The translations under genes and the position numbers were made by a program. From DAOPYE01 sp035352715 (lineage in GTDB: Bacteria > Acidobacteriota > Holophagae > Holophagales > Holophagaceae), in NCBI GenBank assembly GCA_035352715.1, contig DAOPYE010000086.1, positions 1 through 10,824 of the forward strand: DNA of 10,824 nucleotides. Direction: 5' to 3'. Numbering within the stretch: position 1 is the first letter of the stretch; every line of letters begins with the position of its first letter. The notes beneath the pieces were generated by a model. The model was not told the origin of the DNA. It saw nothing but the letters and a program-made list of their open reading frames with translations, and did not search any database. Below are positions 1 through 6,305 of the stretch, piece after piece.

Positions 1-987
1 CAGCCCACGCCGCCGCAATCCTTTCTGGATGTCCTCAAATGGCCCGCGATACAACCGACGCCGGGCACCCCAGTGATGCCGGACAGCCCCGAGCCAAAGC
101 CCCTGCGGATCGTCGTCTGGGGACAGGCGCCTGCGATAGCCCAGATCGAGGCACCGGAACTGGCGGCCTGGGGTCCCAGCGAAGCCGCGTGGAGTGTCGC
201 AGGCAAATCAGATATTGCCGTGTTCAAACGCATCGGTTTCGCGCCACCCTGCTGGGCTGTCTTCCGCGATGAGAACACGGTGCTGAACGGCGCCCTGGGC
301 GCGCCCGATCCCGCCAAGGTGGCCGCCGCCTTGGCGCTGAACGGGCTCTCTCGCCTGCAGCGCCTGGATGCCTTCATCCAGCAGCATCCGGATCACGAAG
401 ATGCCCGACGGGATCGGTGGGACCTGCTGCGTGCGCGCAAGCCGCAACCCGCCCTGGAATCACGCCTGATCGAAGATGCCATGCGCGCCTGGATCCCCTT
501 GGATTTCCCGCCCGATGATCCCTGGGTGCAGCAAGCCGCGCCCTGGCGACAGGCCGCGAAGCGCTTTCGGCCCGAGGTGGAATCGGCCCTGCGGCGATGG
601 CCGCGGGACCCTTTGCTGTGGCGCATTTGGATCTCCTGGCGACCGTTCATGGCCGAAGATAAATCGATTCTTCCCTCCACCCTGGCATTCGCCGAGAGCC
701 TTCCCGTCTTTGGTTCGATGGATCAGTGGCGTGCGAGCCTGCCCAAGCATGTTCACGAAGCCATCGCGAAAGAGTGCCTTGAGAGCCGTCACCTCCAGCC
801 CATGCTGGAATGGTTCCAGAGCGCGGTGAACGGCCTTCCGCAAAGATTCGATATGAATGGAAATATCATCAGGGCGAGGCCGATCCAGGAGGCCACCATC
901 CGCGAGGGGCTGGCTACGGCATTGAAGGCCCTAGGGCGAAGCGACGCACAAACCAGGACAGACGTGCGCATCAAGACAGACAAGTAG
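1..987 (+). CDS. Hypothetical protein, 5' end outside the window
   Basis: I do not recognise this protein. The frame is open from the first base to a TAG stop at 985-987, giving 328 visible residues. A GTG at 73 and ATG at 76 could be starts, but neither has a Shine-Dalgarno sequence and the preceding Pro-rich codons stay open, so the gene most likely begins upstream. Visible residues 35-115 alternate short hydrophobic strands and helices (LRIVVW near 35-40, then GFAPPCWAVF near 79-88), which loosely suggests a thioredoxin-like fold; there is one Cys at 84 and no CxxC, so a redox role is not supported. Residues 120-315 are helix-rich and contain many Trp residues (for example near 175-213). 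No membrane segment is visible. It converges on hemE with 6 bases between the two stops and no clear terminator. That the gene is real is fairly sure; its function is unknown. Confidence 0.75.
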   Translation, partial: QPTPPQSFLDVLKWPAIQPTPGTPVMPDSPEPKPLRIVVWGQAPAIAQIEAPELAAWGPSEAAWSVAGKSDIAVFKRIGFAPPCWAVFRDENTVLNGALGAPDPAKVAAALALNGLSRLQRLDAFIQQHPDHEDARRDRWDLLRARKPQPALESRLIEDAMRAWIPLDFPPDDPWVQQAAPWRQAAKRFRPEVESALRRWPRDPLLWRIWISWRPFMAEDKSILPSTLAFAESLPVFGSMDQWRASLPKHVHEAIAKECLESRHLQPMLEWFQSAVNGLPQRFDMNGNIIRARPIQEATIREGLATALKALGRSDAQTRTDVRIKTDK

Positions 988-993
988 AAGGGA

Positions 994-2010
994 TCAGGCC
1001 TTGCCGCCCTTCACCGCCTCGATCACGCGGGCCAGCACATCGGGATCGGTTCCCGGCAGGATGCCATGGCCGAGGTTGAAGATATGCGGCGCGCCCCGCA
1101 TGGATTGGACAATAACTGTCGACTTCTGGCAGGCCACGTCCGCTCCTGCCAGCAACAGACTGGGATCCAGGTTGCCCTGGAGCGCCTTGGACCGGCCATC
1201 GCCGCTTGACGCAAAGCGGGCGCGGGCCTGGGCGATGTCCACCTGCCAGGGCACGGCCAGGCCTTCGCAGGGCAGATCGCCCAGCGCGTCCGGCAGGTTG
1301 CCGGTGCGCGCGAAAAAGATGCGCGGCGCGCCCTTCACCTGGGACAGCGTGCGCTCGACGGCGGGCAGGGCAAAGGTCGCGTAGTCTTCCGGCGTCAGCT
1401 CTCCGGCCCAGGTATCGAACAACTGCACCGCCTGGGCGCCCGCCGTAATCTGCAGATTGAGCAGGTGCGCCGAGAGATCGGCCAAGCGATCCAGCCACAG
1501 CCGGGCCTGCGCCGGATGCTGATGAAGAAAGGCCTTGGCGCGGCTCCAGGTCTTGGAGCCCTTGCCCTCCAGACCGTAGGCGAGCAGCGTCCAGGGCGCG
1601 CCTGCAAAACCCAACAGGGCAGTCTGCGCGGGCAGTTCCGCGCGCACGAGGCGCAGCGCCGCCTGGATGGGTTCGAAGGTGCGGGGATTCATGGGCACGG
1701 CGGGATCCAGGTGATCCAGCGTGCGGGCCAGCACGGGGCCGCCCTCGGGAACCGTCACGCCGCAGCCCAGGGCTTCCAGCACGATCAGGATGTCGCTGAA
1801 GATGATGGCGCCATCCAGGCCTTTGAAACGGCGCACTGGCTGGAGCGTGACTTCCGCGGCCAGCGCCGGATCGTAGAGCAGTTGCTCGAAGCTGGCCTTG
1901 GCGCGCAGCGCGCGGTACTCGGGCAGGAACCGGCCCGCCTGGCGCATGAACCAGCAGGGCGGCGCGGGCAGGGCCTCGCCAGCGAGGACGCGCAGGATGG
2001 GCGGAATCAC
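994..2010 (-). CDS. hemE: Uroporphyrinogen decarboxylase HemE
   Basis: Decarboxylates the four acetate side chains of uroporphyrinogen III to give coproporphyrinogen III, a cytoplasmic heme-pathway step (EC 4.1.1.37). The protein has 338 residues, normal for the family. Both family signatures are visible: PCWFMRQAGR at 18-27, with the two substrate-binding Arg (23 and 27), and GFAGAPWTLLAY at 134-145. The FSDIL segment holds the conserved Asp (73) that binds the pyrrole nitrogens, and NLGHGI near 312-317 holds the conserved His. I chose the GTG at 2010-2008 because it has TGGAG about five bases upstream and gives the usual N-terminus; the same frame is open further upstream, but that stretch lies inside hemL. 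The GTG overlaps the hemL TGA by the four bases GTGA, so translation is probably coupled to hemL. Confidence 0.96.
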   Translation of the reverse strand: MIPPILRVLAGEALPAPPCWFMRQAGRFLPEYRALRAKASFEQLLYDPALAAEVTLQPVRRFKGLDGAIIFSDILIVLEALGCGVTVPEGGPVLARTLDHLDPAVPMNPRTFEPIQAALRLVRAELPAQTALLGFAGAPWTLLAYGLEGKGSKTWSRAKAFLHQHPAQARLWLDRLADLSAHLLNLQITAGAQAVQLFDTWAGELTPEDYATFALPAVERTLSQVKGAPRIFFARTGNLPDALGDLPCEGLAVPWQVDIAQARARFASSGDGRSKALQGNLDPSLLLAGADVACQKSTVIVQSMRGAPHIFNLGHGILPGTDPDVLARVIEAVKGGKA

Positions 2011-3296
2011 GCGGGCTCCAGGAATGGGGCCACACGTGCGACGGCGCGCTCGAAGCAGGCGAGTTCCTCCTCGCCGTGGGCGATGGACAGGAAGGCCACC
2101 TCGTACCCGCTGGGCGGCAGGTAGACGCCTTCCTTCAGCAGCAGCGCGTGCAGACGGTTGAACTGGTCGATGGCGCCGCGCTCCACGCGATCCGCGCGCC
2201 GCACGCCCGGCTGGAAGAGCGGCCACAGCAGGCTGCCGAAGCGCGGGCACGAAAGCCCCGGAATGCGCTCGAAGGCCTGCGCCCATCGGGCCGCGTTCGA
2301 TTCGAGTCTTTCATAGATATCGACTGTCAAATGCTCCAGCGTGGCCAGTCCTGCGGCCATGGCCACGGGGTTGCCGCTGAGCGTGCCCGCCTGGTAGACC
2401 GGGCCGTCGGGTGAAACGACGGCCATGATGTCCCTGCGTCCGCCATAGAGCCCCACCGGCATGCCGCCGCCGATGATCTTGCCGTAGGTCGCCAGATCGG
2501 GCGTGATGCCCAGGCGCTCGCTGGCCCCGCCGCGGGCGACGCGGAAGCCGCTGATGACCTCGTCGAAGATCAGCACGGCACCGTATTTTGCCGTGAGTTC
2601 CCGCAGGCGAAGCAGGAAGCGGGGATCCTGCACCAGCAACCCGTTGTTGGCCGGGATGGGTTCGATGATGGCGGCGGCGAGTTCCGAGCCGTAACGCTCG
2701 AAGGCCTGCTCCAGACCCTCGAAGTCGTCCAGGCTGACCACCAGGGTCAGATCCGCGTAGGCGTTCGGAACGCCCGCGCTGCTAGGGTTCCCAAGGGTCG
2801 CCAGCCCGCTGCCCGCCTTCACCAGCATGGCGTCTGCGTGCCCGTGGTAGCAGCCTTCGAATTTCAGGATGCGGTCACGCCCCGTGAAGCCGCGCGCGGC
2901 GCGCAGGGCCGACATCACTGCTTCGGTGCCGCTGGAGACGAAGCGCATCTTCTCGATGAAAGGGACGCGCTCTTTGATCGCTCTCGCCAGGAACAGCTCG
3001 CGGCGCGAAGGCGCGCCAAAACTCAATCCTTCCTGCATGGCTTCTGCCACCGCCTTCAGGACGCCGGGATGCGCGTGCCCCAGGATCAGCGGCCCCCAGG
3101 ACATGCAGAGATCCAGGAAACGTCGGCCATCTTCATCCTCGAACCACGCACCGGAAGCTCTTCGGAAAAATTTCGGCGTGCCGCCCACGGCCCGGAAGGC
3201 GCGCACGGGACTGGAGACGCCACCAGGAAAATGCGTGATGGCCTCGTTGAACAGGCTTTCGTTGGACGGGCTTGCGGATTCGGGATCGAGATTCAT
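2007..3296 (-). CDS. hemL: Glutamate-1-semialdehyde 2,1-aminomutase HemL
   Basis: A PLP enzyme that moves the amino group of glutamate-1-semialdehyde to form 5-aminolevulinate, the committed precursor of heme and other tetrapyrroles in the C5 pathway (EC 5.4.3.8). The 429-residue length matches the family. Visible landmarks are FPGGVSSPVRAF (23-34), SSGTEAVMSALRAAR (121-135), the YHGHAD segment (150-155), IFDEVISGFR (243-252) with the PLP-contacting Asp, and YGKIIGGGMP (271-280), where Lys273 should be the Schiff-base lysine. The ATG at 3296 gives the normal N-terminus although no strong Shine-Dalgarno sequence precedes it. It is the first gene of a hemL-hemE pair and diverges from kdsA across 138 bases. 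The presence of HemL implies the glutamyl-tRNA route to 5-aminolevulinate rather than the glycine/succinyl-CoA route. Confidence 0.97.
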   Translation of the reverse strand: MNLDPESASPSNESLFNEAITHFPGGVSSPVRAFRAVGGTPKFFRRASGAWFEDEDGRRFLDLCMSWGPLILGHAHPGVLKAVAEAMQEGLSFGAPSRRELFLARAIKERVPFIEKMRFVSSGTEAVMSALRAARGFTGRDRILKFEGCYHGHADAMLVKAGSGLATLGNPSSAGVPNAYADLTLVVSLDDFEGLEQAFERYGSELAAAIIEPIPANNGLLVQDPRFLLRLRELTAKYGAVLIFDEVISGFRVARGGASERLGITPDLATYGKIIGGGMPVGLYGGRRDIMAVVSPDGPVYQAGTLSGNPVAMAAGLATLEHLTVDIYERLESNAARWAQAFERIPGLSCPRFGSLLWPLFQPGVRRADRVERGAIDQFNRLHALLLKEGVYLPPSGYEVAFLSIAHGEEELACFERAVARVAPFLEPA

Positions 3297-3382
3297 GGCT
3301 GCACCGGAAGAATTCCAGGATGGAGAAAACGCCGGGGTTTGGCTACCTCGGCCCTGTCACGATCCCATGACGGGCAAACCGT

Positions 3383-3411
3383 TTGGGCTTCGAGGCGGCT
3401 CACCGGATAAT
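3383..3411 (+). promoter_or_regulatory. Possible sigma-70 promoter of kdsA
   Basis: TTGGGC at 3383-3388 (three of six consensus bases) and GATAAT at 3406-3411 (five of six) are separated by 17 bases, and the -10 box lies 23 bases before the kdsA ATG. A small palindrome, CAAAC-C-GTTTG at 3375-3385, touches the -35 box and could be an operator, but it is too short to be convincing. The rest of the 138-base hemL/kdsA gap holds no gene, and I could not identify a clear promoter for hemL on the other strand. Confidence 0.4.
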
Positions 3412-3434
3412 CGGAACTGCGCGGGAGGTGCGCC

Positions 3435-4271
3435 ATGGATTTCCATCGACCGTACACGGATCAGAGTTTCTTCCTCATCGCAGGGCCCTGCGTCATTGAA
3501 TCGCGCGAGCACACGCATTTCATGGCCTCGCGCCTGCTGGATCTGGCGGAGAGCCGGGGCATCCCCTTCATCTTCAAGGCCAGCTTCGACAAGGCGAACC
3601 GCACGTCCATCGGCAGCTATCGCGGCACCAGCATGGAAGAAGGCCTGGAGATCCTGGCCGAGGTGCGCAAGCGCCTGGGCGTCCCCGTCATCACCGATGT
3701 GCATGAAAGCCAGCAGTGCAAGGTGGCGGCCGAATCGGTGGACATGCTTCAGATCCCCGCCTTCCTGTGCCGACAGACGGATCTGCTCCTGGCCGCTGCG
3801 GCGACGGGCCGCCCCGTGAACCTCAAGAAGGGCCAGTTCCTGGCGCCGTGGGATCTGCGCAACGCCGTGGACAAGCTGCGCGGCGTCGACGGCTGCGGCC
3901 CCGTGTGGGTCACCGAGCGCGGTTCATCTTTTGGCTACGGCAACCTGGTGGTGGATTTCCAGAGCTTTCCCCATCTGCGGCGCACGGGCGCGCCCGTGGT
4001 GTTCGATGCGACACACAGTGTCCAAAAGCCAGGCGCACTGGGCACCGCGACCGGCGGCGCGCGCGAGATGATCCCGACCCTGGCCCGCGCCGCGGCAACC
4101 GCGGTGGACGGCTTCTTCTTCGAGGTCCACGACAACCCGGAAAAGGCCCTGAGCGATGGCCCCAACGCGATCCGCCTGGACGCCTTCGGCGATCTGCTGG
4201 ACCAGCTGCTCGTCATCTGGCGGGCGAGCCGTCAGGCGGCCCAGTTCGATCCGGCGGGACGCAACCTATGA
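3435..4271 (+). CDS. kdsA: 3-deoxy-8-phosphooctulonate synthase KdsA (metal-dependent type)
   Basis: Condenses phosphoenolpyruvate with D-arabinose 5-phosphate to give 3-deoxy-D-manno-octulosonate 8-phosphate, the precursor of the Kdo sugars of lipopolysaccharide inner core (EC 2.5.1.55, cytoplasm). The 278-residue length is normal. Conserved segments include FLIAGPCVIES (13-23), FKASFDKANRTS (47-58), ITDVHE (86-91), LKKGQFLAPWD (130-140), VTERGSSFGYGN (159-170) and DATHSVQKPG (191-200). Cys19, His194, Glu230 and Asp241 occupy the four metal-ligand positions of the class II enzymes typified by Aquifex aeolicus; the metal-independent E. coli enzyme has Asn in place of that Cys. A metal requirement is therefore inferred. 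The ATG at 3435 has a strong GGGAGG ribosome site about five bases upstream. The stop overlaps the next gene's start. Confidence 0.97.
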   Translation: MDFHRPYTDQSFFLIAGPCVIESREHTHFMASRLLDLAESRGIPFIFKASFDKANRTSIGSYRGTSMEEGLEILAEVRKRLGVPVITDVHESQQCKVAAESVDMLQIPAFLCRQTDLLLAAAATGRPVNLKKGQFLAPWDLRNAVDKLRGVDGCGPVWVTERGSSFGYGNLVVDFQSFPHLRRTGAPVVFDATHSVQKPGALGTATGGAREMIPTLARAAATAVDGFFFEVHDNPEKALSDGPNAIRLDAFGDLLDQLLVIWRASRQAAQFDPAGRNL

Positions 4272-4699
4272 CCCCGGAGGGTTGGACCCTCCGCAGCGAC
4301 GCCCAGGGCGTCGATTGGCAGCGGGTGTCCGATCTCTTGAAGACCGTGGGCATGGCCAGCTTCGAGCCATCCCTTCATCAACGCGCCTTCGCGAACAGCC
4401 AGGTCGTCGTTTTTGTTCATGAAGGCCCCGAACTGATCGGCTTCGGCCGCGCGTTGACCGATGGCGTCTACCAGGCGGCGCTCTACGACGTGGTGGTGCA
4501 TCCGGATTTCCAGGGCCGTGGCATGGGCCGCCTCATCGTGGAGACGCTGCTGGAAGGGCTCCCCCAGCGCAACGTCATTCTTTACGCCGCGGTGGGCAAA
4601 GAGCCCTTCTACGAAAAGCTGGGCTTCCACAAGATGACCACCGCCATGGCGCGATTCAGGGATCCCGACCGCATGCGGCGCATGGGTTTCATCGAATAA
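4268..4699 (+). CDS. GNAT-family N-acetyltransferase
   Basis: A single-domain GNAT protein of 143 residues, expected to move an acetyl group from acetyl-CoA to an amine; the acceptor cannot be read from sequence. The fold is visible in order: an N-terminal helix pair (17-43, ending in FANS), strand VVVFV (46-50), strand LIGFGRAL (56-63), strand ALYDVVVHP (71-79), the acetyl-CoA pyrophosphate loop QGRGMG (82-87), strand NVILYAA (102-108) and the C-terminal FYEKLGFHKM (114-123), whose Tyr is the usual general acid position. The ATG at 4268 overlaps the kdsA TGA as ATGA, so the gene is probably read by re-initiation after kdsA. The same frame is open far upstream, but that part lies within kdsA and is discarded. 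A link to lipopolysaccharide or to amino-sugar acetylation is suggested only by position. Confidence 0.88.
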   Translation: MTPEGWTLRSDAQGVDWQRVSDLLKTVGMASFEPSLHQRAFANSQVVVFVHEGPELIGFGRALTDGVYQAALYDVVVHPDFQGRGMGRLIVETLLEGLPQRNVILYAAVGKEPFYEKLGFHKMTTAMARFRDPDRMRRMGFIE

Positions 4700-4702
4700 G
4701 AC

Positions 4703-4726
4703 ACCCCCCGGCAAAGCACGGGGGGT
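4703..4726. terminator. GC-rich hairpin between convergent genes, probable bidirectional terminator
   Basis: ACCCCCC at 4703-4709 pairs perfectly with GGGGGGT at 4720-4726, and G4710 can also pair with C4719, leaving an eight-base loop. It starts four bases after the GNAT stop and lies 18 bases past the stop of the minus-strand regulator. The following bases on the plus strand are TCTC and on the minus strand GTCTTATTC, so there is no clean U tract; the very stable stem and the location are the main support. Confidence 0.6.
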
Positions 4727-4744
4727 TCTCCGGAAGGCGGATGA

Positions 4745-5770
4745 TCAGCCCTTCTTGTAGCGCGCGGATGCGGCCGAAAGGCGCGCGGCGATCTCCTTGC
4801 GCAGGAAGGCGGGCTCCAGCACCTCGACGGCCTCGCCGAACTGCAGCAGCCACCGGCTGGCGCCCGCGGCGTGGCTGGCCTTGAAGCGGATCTCGGCGGA
4901 TGCGCCGTCCTTGGCGATGAAGGTTTCGAATGCGGGCAGGGCCGGGGGCGCCTCTTTCAGCGCCTGAACCCAGGCCGCGCCCTCGATGCGAGCCTTGACG
5001 ACAAAAGGCTCGTCCGCGCTGGTCCACCCACCGATCTGATGGGCGGCGGCGCGATCCAGTTGTTGCAGATCAGGCGTGGTGATGGCCCGGGCCAGCACCT
5101 TGGCGTGGTGGATGCGGCCCAGGCGCAGATGGATGGGGGCCTTGCGCTTGGCGTCCCAGGCCAGCAGGAACGCGCCGCCGGAGAACAGATCGTGGGTCAG
5201 GGCGTAGGGCAACACCGTGTGCGAGATGGGCTTCTTGGACTGCACGGACTGGTAGTCCACTTCCAATTCCTTGCCGCCTTCCAGCGCGCGCAGGATGGGC
5301 TCGAGCACGTCGGGGGACTCCACAGGATCGGTGGTGCCGCCCTGCACACGCAGCGCCTTCTGCAGTTGGTCGAAGATCTGCCAATCCCGGCTGGAGAGAT
5401 TCGAGCTGACCAGATCGCCCAACGCCGTCAGCTTGTCCTCCCACAGCTGTGTCCCGCTCTGGGAAAGGCTCAGGGTCGCGAGGCGCAGGGCCAGGCGGGC
5501 GTCGCTGGAGACGTGCTGATCCCAGGACGGGCCCTTCTCCAGGGTGAAGTGGATGACCGAGGGATGCCCGGATCGCGCCTTGCCGATGCGCGCGCCCTGA
5601 TCTTCCAGAAGCTTGATGGCCCGATCCACCGTCCGGGGGCTGACATCGCCCAGCTTATGCGCGAGCTGGACCTTGGTGATGCCCTTACCGTTGGCCTCCC
5701 GGAGCAACGCCAGTGCCTGGCGGAGCCGCTCCGCGTCGACAAGCCCATCCGTACGGATCTGGAGTGCCAT
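4745..5770 (-). CDS. WYL-domain transcriptional regulator
   Basis: A DNA-binding regulator of 341 residues. Residues 10-65 form an HTH_11/DeoR-like winged helix (VQLAHKLGDVSPRTVDRAI at 34-52 looks like the helix-turn-helix). Residues 155-230 fit a WYL domain, a ligand- or nucleic-acid-sensing module, with the usual hydrophobic strand, charged turn and LRLGRI ending (215-220). The C-terminal part (255-332) fits a WCX extension, with WLLQFGEAVEVLEP at 307-320. The name-giving Trp-Tyr-Leu is not kept: the equivalent stretch reads GGAFLLAWD (198-206). The ATG at 5770 has a strong CGGAGG site four bases upstream. The 76-base gap before it carries phased TTGTCA-like half-sites, which points to autoregulation. 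Its targets are unknown; the adjoining Nudix and dehydrogenase genes are candidates by position. Confidence 0.88.
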   Translation of the reverse strand: MALQIRTDGLVDAERLRQALALLREANGKGITKVQLAHKLGDVSPRTVDRAIKLLEDQGARIGKARSGHPSVIHFTLEKGPSWDQHVSSDARLALRLATLSLSQSGTQLWEDKLTALGDLVSSNLSSRDWQIFDQLQKALRVQGGTTDPVESPDVLEPILRALEGGKELEVDYQSVQSKKPISHTVLPYALTHDLFSGGAFLLAWDAKRKAPIHLRLGRIHHAKVLARAITTPDLQQLDRAAAHQIGGWTSADEPFVVKARIEGAAWVQALKEAPPALPAFETFIAKDGASAEIRFKASHAAGASRWLLQFGEAVEVLEPAFLRKEIAARLSAASARYKKG

Positions 5771-5800
5771 GAATCCTCCGGTATTTTGAAAGTTGCCGGA

Positions 5801-5829
5801 AGATTGGATCGTTTGACACCTCTTGTCAA
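5801..5829 (-). promoter_or_regulatory. Possible promoter of the WYL regulator
   Basis: On the minus strand a perfect -35 box TTGACA (5829-5824) is followed after 17 bases by CAATCT (5806-5801), a poor -10 box. The -10 end is about 30 bases from the regulator's ATG. The -35 box is one arm of the inverted repeat described separately, so a protein bound there would compete with RNA polymerase. Confidence 0.35.
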
Positions 5830-5849
5830 TGTTTGTGAACCAGTTGTCA
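5813..5849. promoter_or_regulatory. Operator-like array of TTGTCA half-sites
   Basis: The plus strand shows a perfect inverted repeat, TTGACA-CCTCT-TGTCAA (5813-5829). TTGTCA at 5823-5828 (overlapping its right arm), TTGTGA at 5833-5838 and TTGTCA at 5844-5849 follow in direct orientation. Successive starts are 10, 10 and 11 bases apart, one DNA turn, so all boxes face the same side of the helix. The array sits between the Nudix gene (the last box overlaps its stop codon) and the WYL regulator. The sequence pattern is direct; that the WYL protein binds it is inference. Confidence 0.5.
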
Positions 5850-6305
5850 GCCCTTTGGAATATCCCGATCCGATCGGAAGTGATTCACCGCCTCCAGGGG
5901 CCAGCGCCGGCCGGCGCGGTAGTCGTCGATGGCGTCCAGCACGATGCCGGAGCGCGGGCGCTGGGCGATCTCGTCGCGCGTCAGCCAGTGGCAGGCCAGA
6001 ATGTCCGGATCCTGCGGTGACGGGTCGATCCCCTTGGGCACGCACCCAGAAAAACAGGCGCGGGCGTAGTCCTTCCCGTTCCTCGCCCGCAGTTGATAGA
6101 AGCCGATGAAGGCCTGGGGCTCGAAGGCGAGGCCGGTTTCCTCGCGCACTTCGCGCACCAAGGCGTCGAGCAGCGGTTCGCCCGGCTCCACATGCCCGGC
6201 GGGCTGATTGAATACCCGTGCGGGGTTCACCCGGTCCGTCTCTTCGACCACCAGAAAGCGCCCATCCCGCTCGATCACGGCGGCCACGGTGAGCTCCCAG
6301 GTCAT
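5847..6305 (-). CDS. nudJ: NudJ-like Nudix hydrolase
   Basis: A Nudix hydrolase of 152 residues that should cleave a nucleoside-diphosphate-linked or pyrophosphate substrate using divalent metal. The Nudix box is perfect: Gly37, Glu43, then REVREETGL at 51-59, matching GX5EX7REUXEEXGU. Around the box the protein resembles E. coli NudJ (YmfB): FLVVEET at 17-23, the FNQPAGHVEPGE segment at 32-43, the CHWLTRDEI segment at 105-113 and RWPLEAVNHF near 134-143. NudJ removes phosphate from thiamin precursor and nucleoside di/triphosphates, so that activity is possible but unproven here. The ATG at 6305 overlaps the dehydrogenase TGA as ATGA, indicating translational coupling. Membership of the Nudix family is certain; the NudJ assignment rests on remembered similarity over the whole length. 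Confidence 0.85.
   Translation of the reverse strand: MTWELTVAAVIERDGRFLVVEETDRVNPARVFNQPAGHVEPGEPLLDALVREVREETGLAFEPQAFIGFYQLRARNGKDYARACFSGCVPKGIDPSPQDPDILACHWLTRDEIAQRPRSGIVLDAIDDYRAGRRWPLEAVNHFRSDRDIPKG

Noticed and set aside
987..1012. GAAGGG/CCCTTC inverted repeat between the first gene and hemE
   Set aside because: The stem is only six bases with a 14-base loop, has no U tract and lies mostly inside hemE, so I do not call it a terminator.
971..2035. Long minus-strand frame overlapping hemE in another register
   Set aside because: Composition is Arg/Ala/Pro/Gly-rich as expected of a shadow of a GC-rich gene, and hemE with full family signatures occupies the same strand.
2011..2286. 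Upstream extension of the hemE frame
   Set aside because: It lies wholly inside hemL, has no conserved residues, and the GTG at 2010 has a ribosome site and gives the normal HemE length.
3297..3434. Riboswitch or small RNA in the hemL/kdsA gap
   Set aside because: I see no conserved riboswitch core or strong stem; only the promoter-like boxes stand out.
4871..6109. A 412-codon plus-strand open frame opposite the WYL and Nudix genes
   Set aside because: It is antisense to two genes with clear domains, crosses their operator region, and has no recognisable domain.
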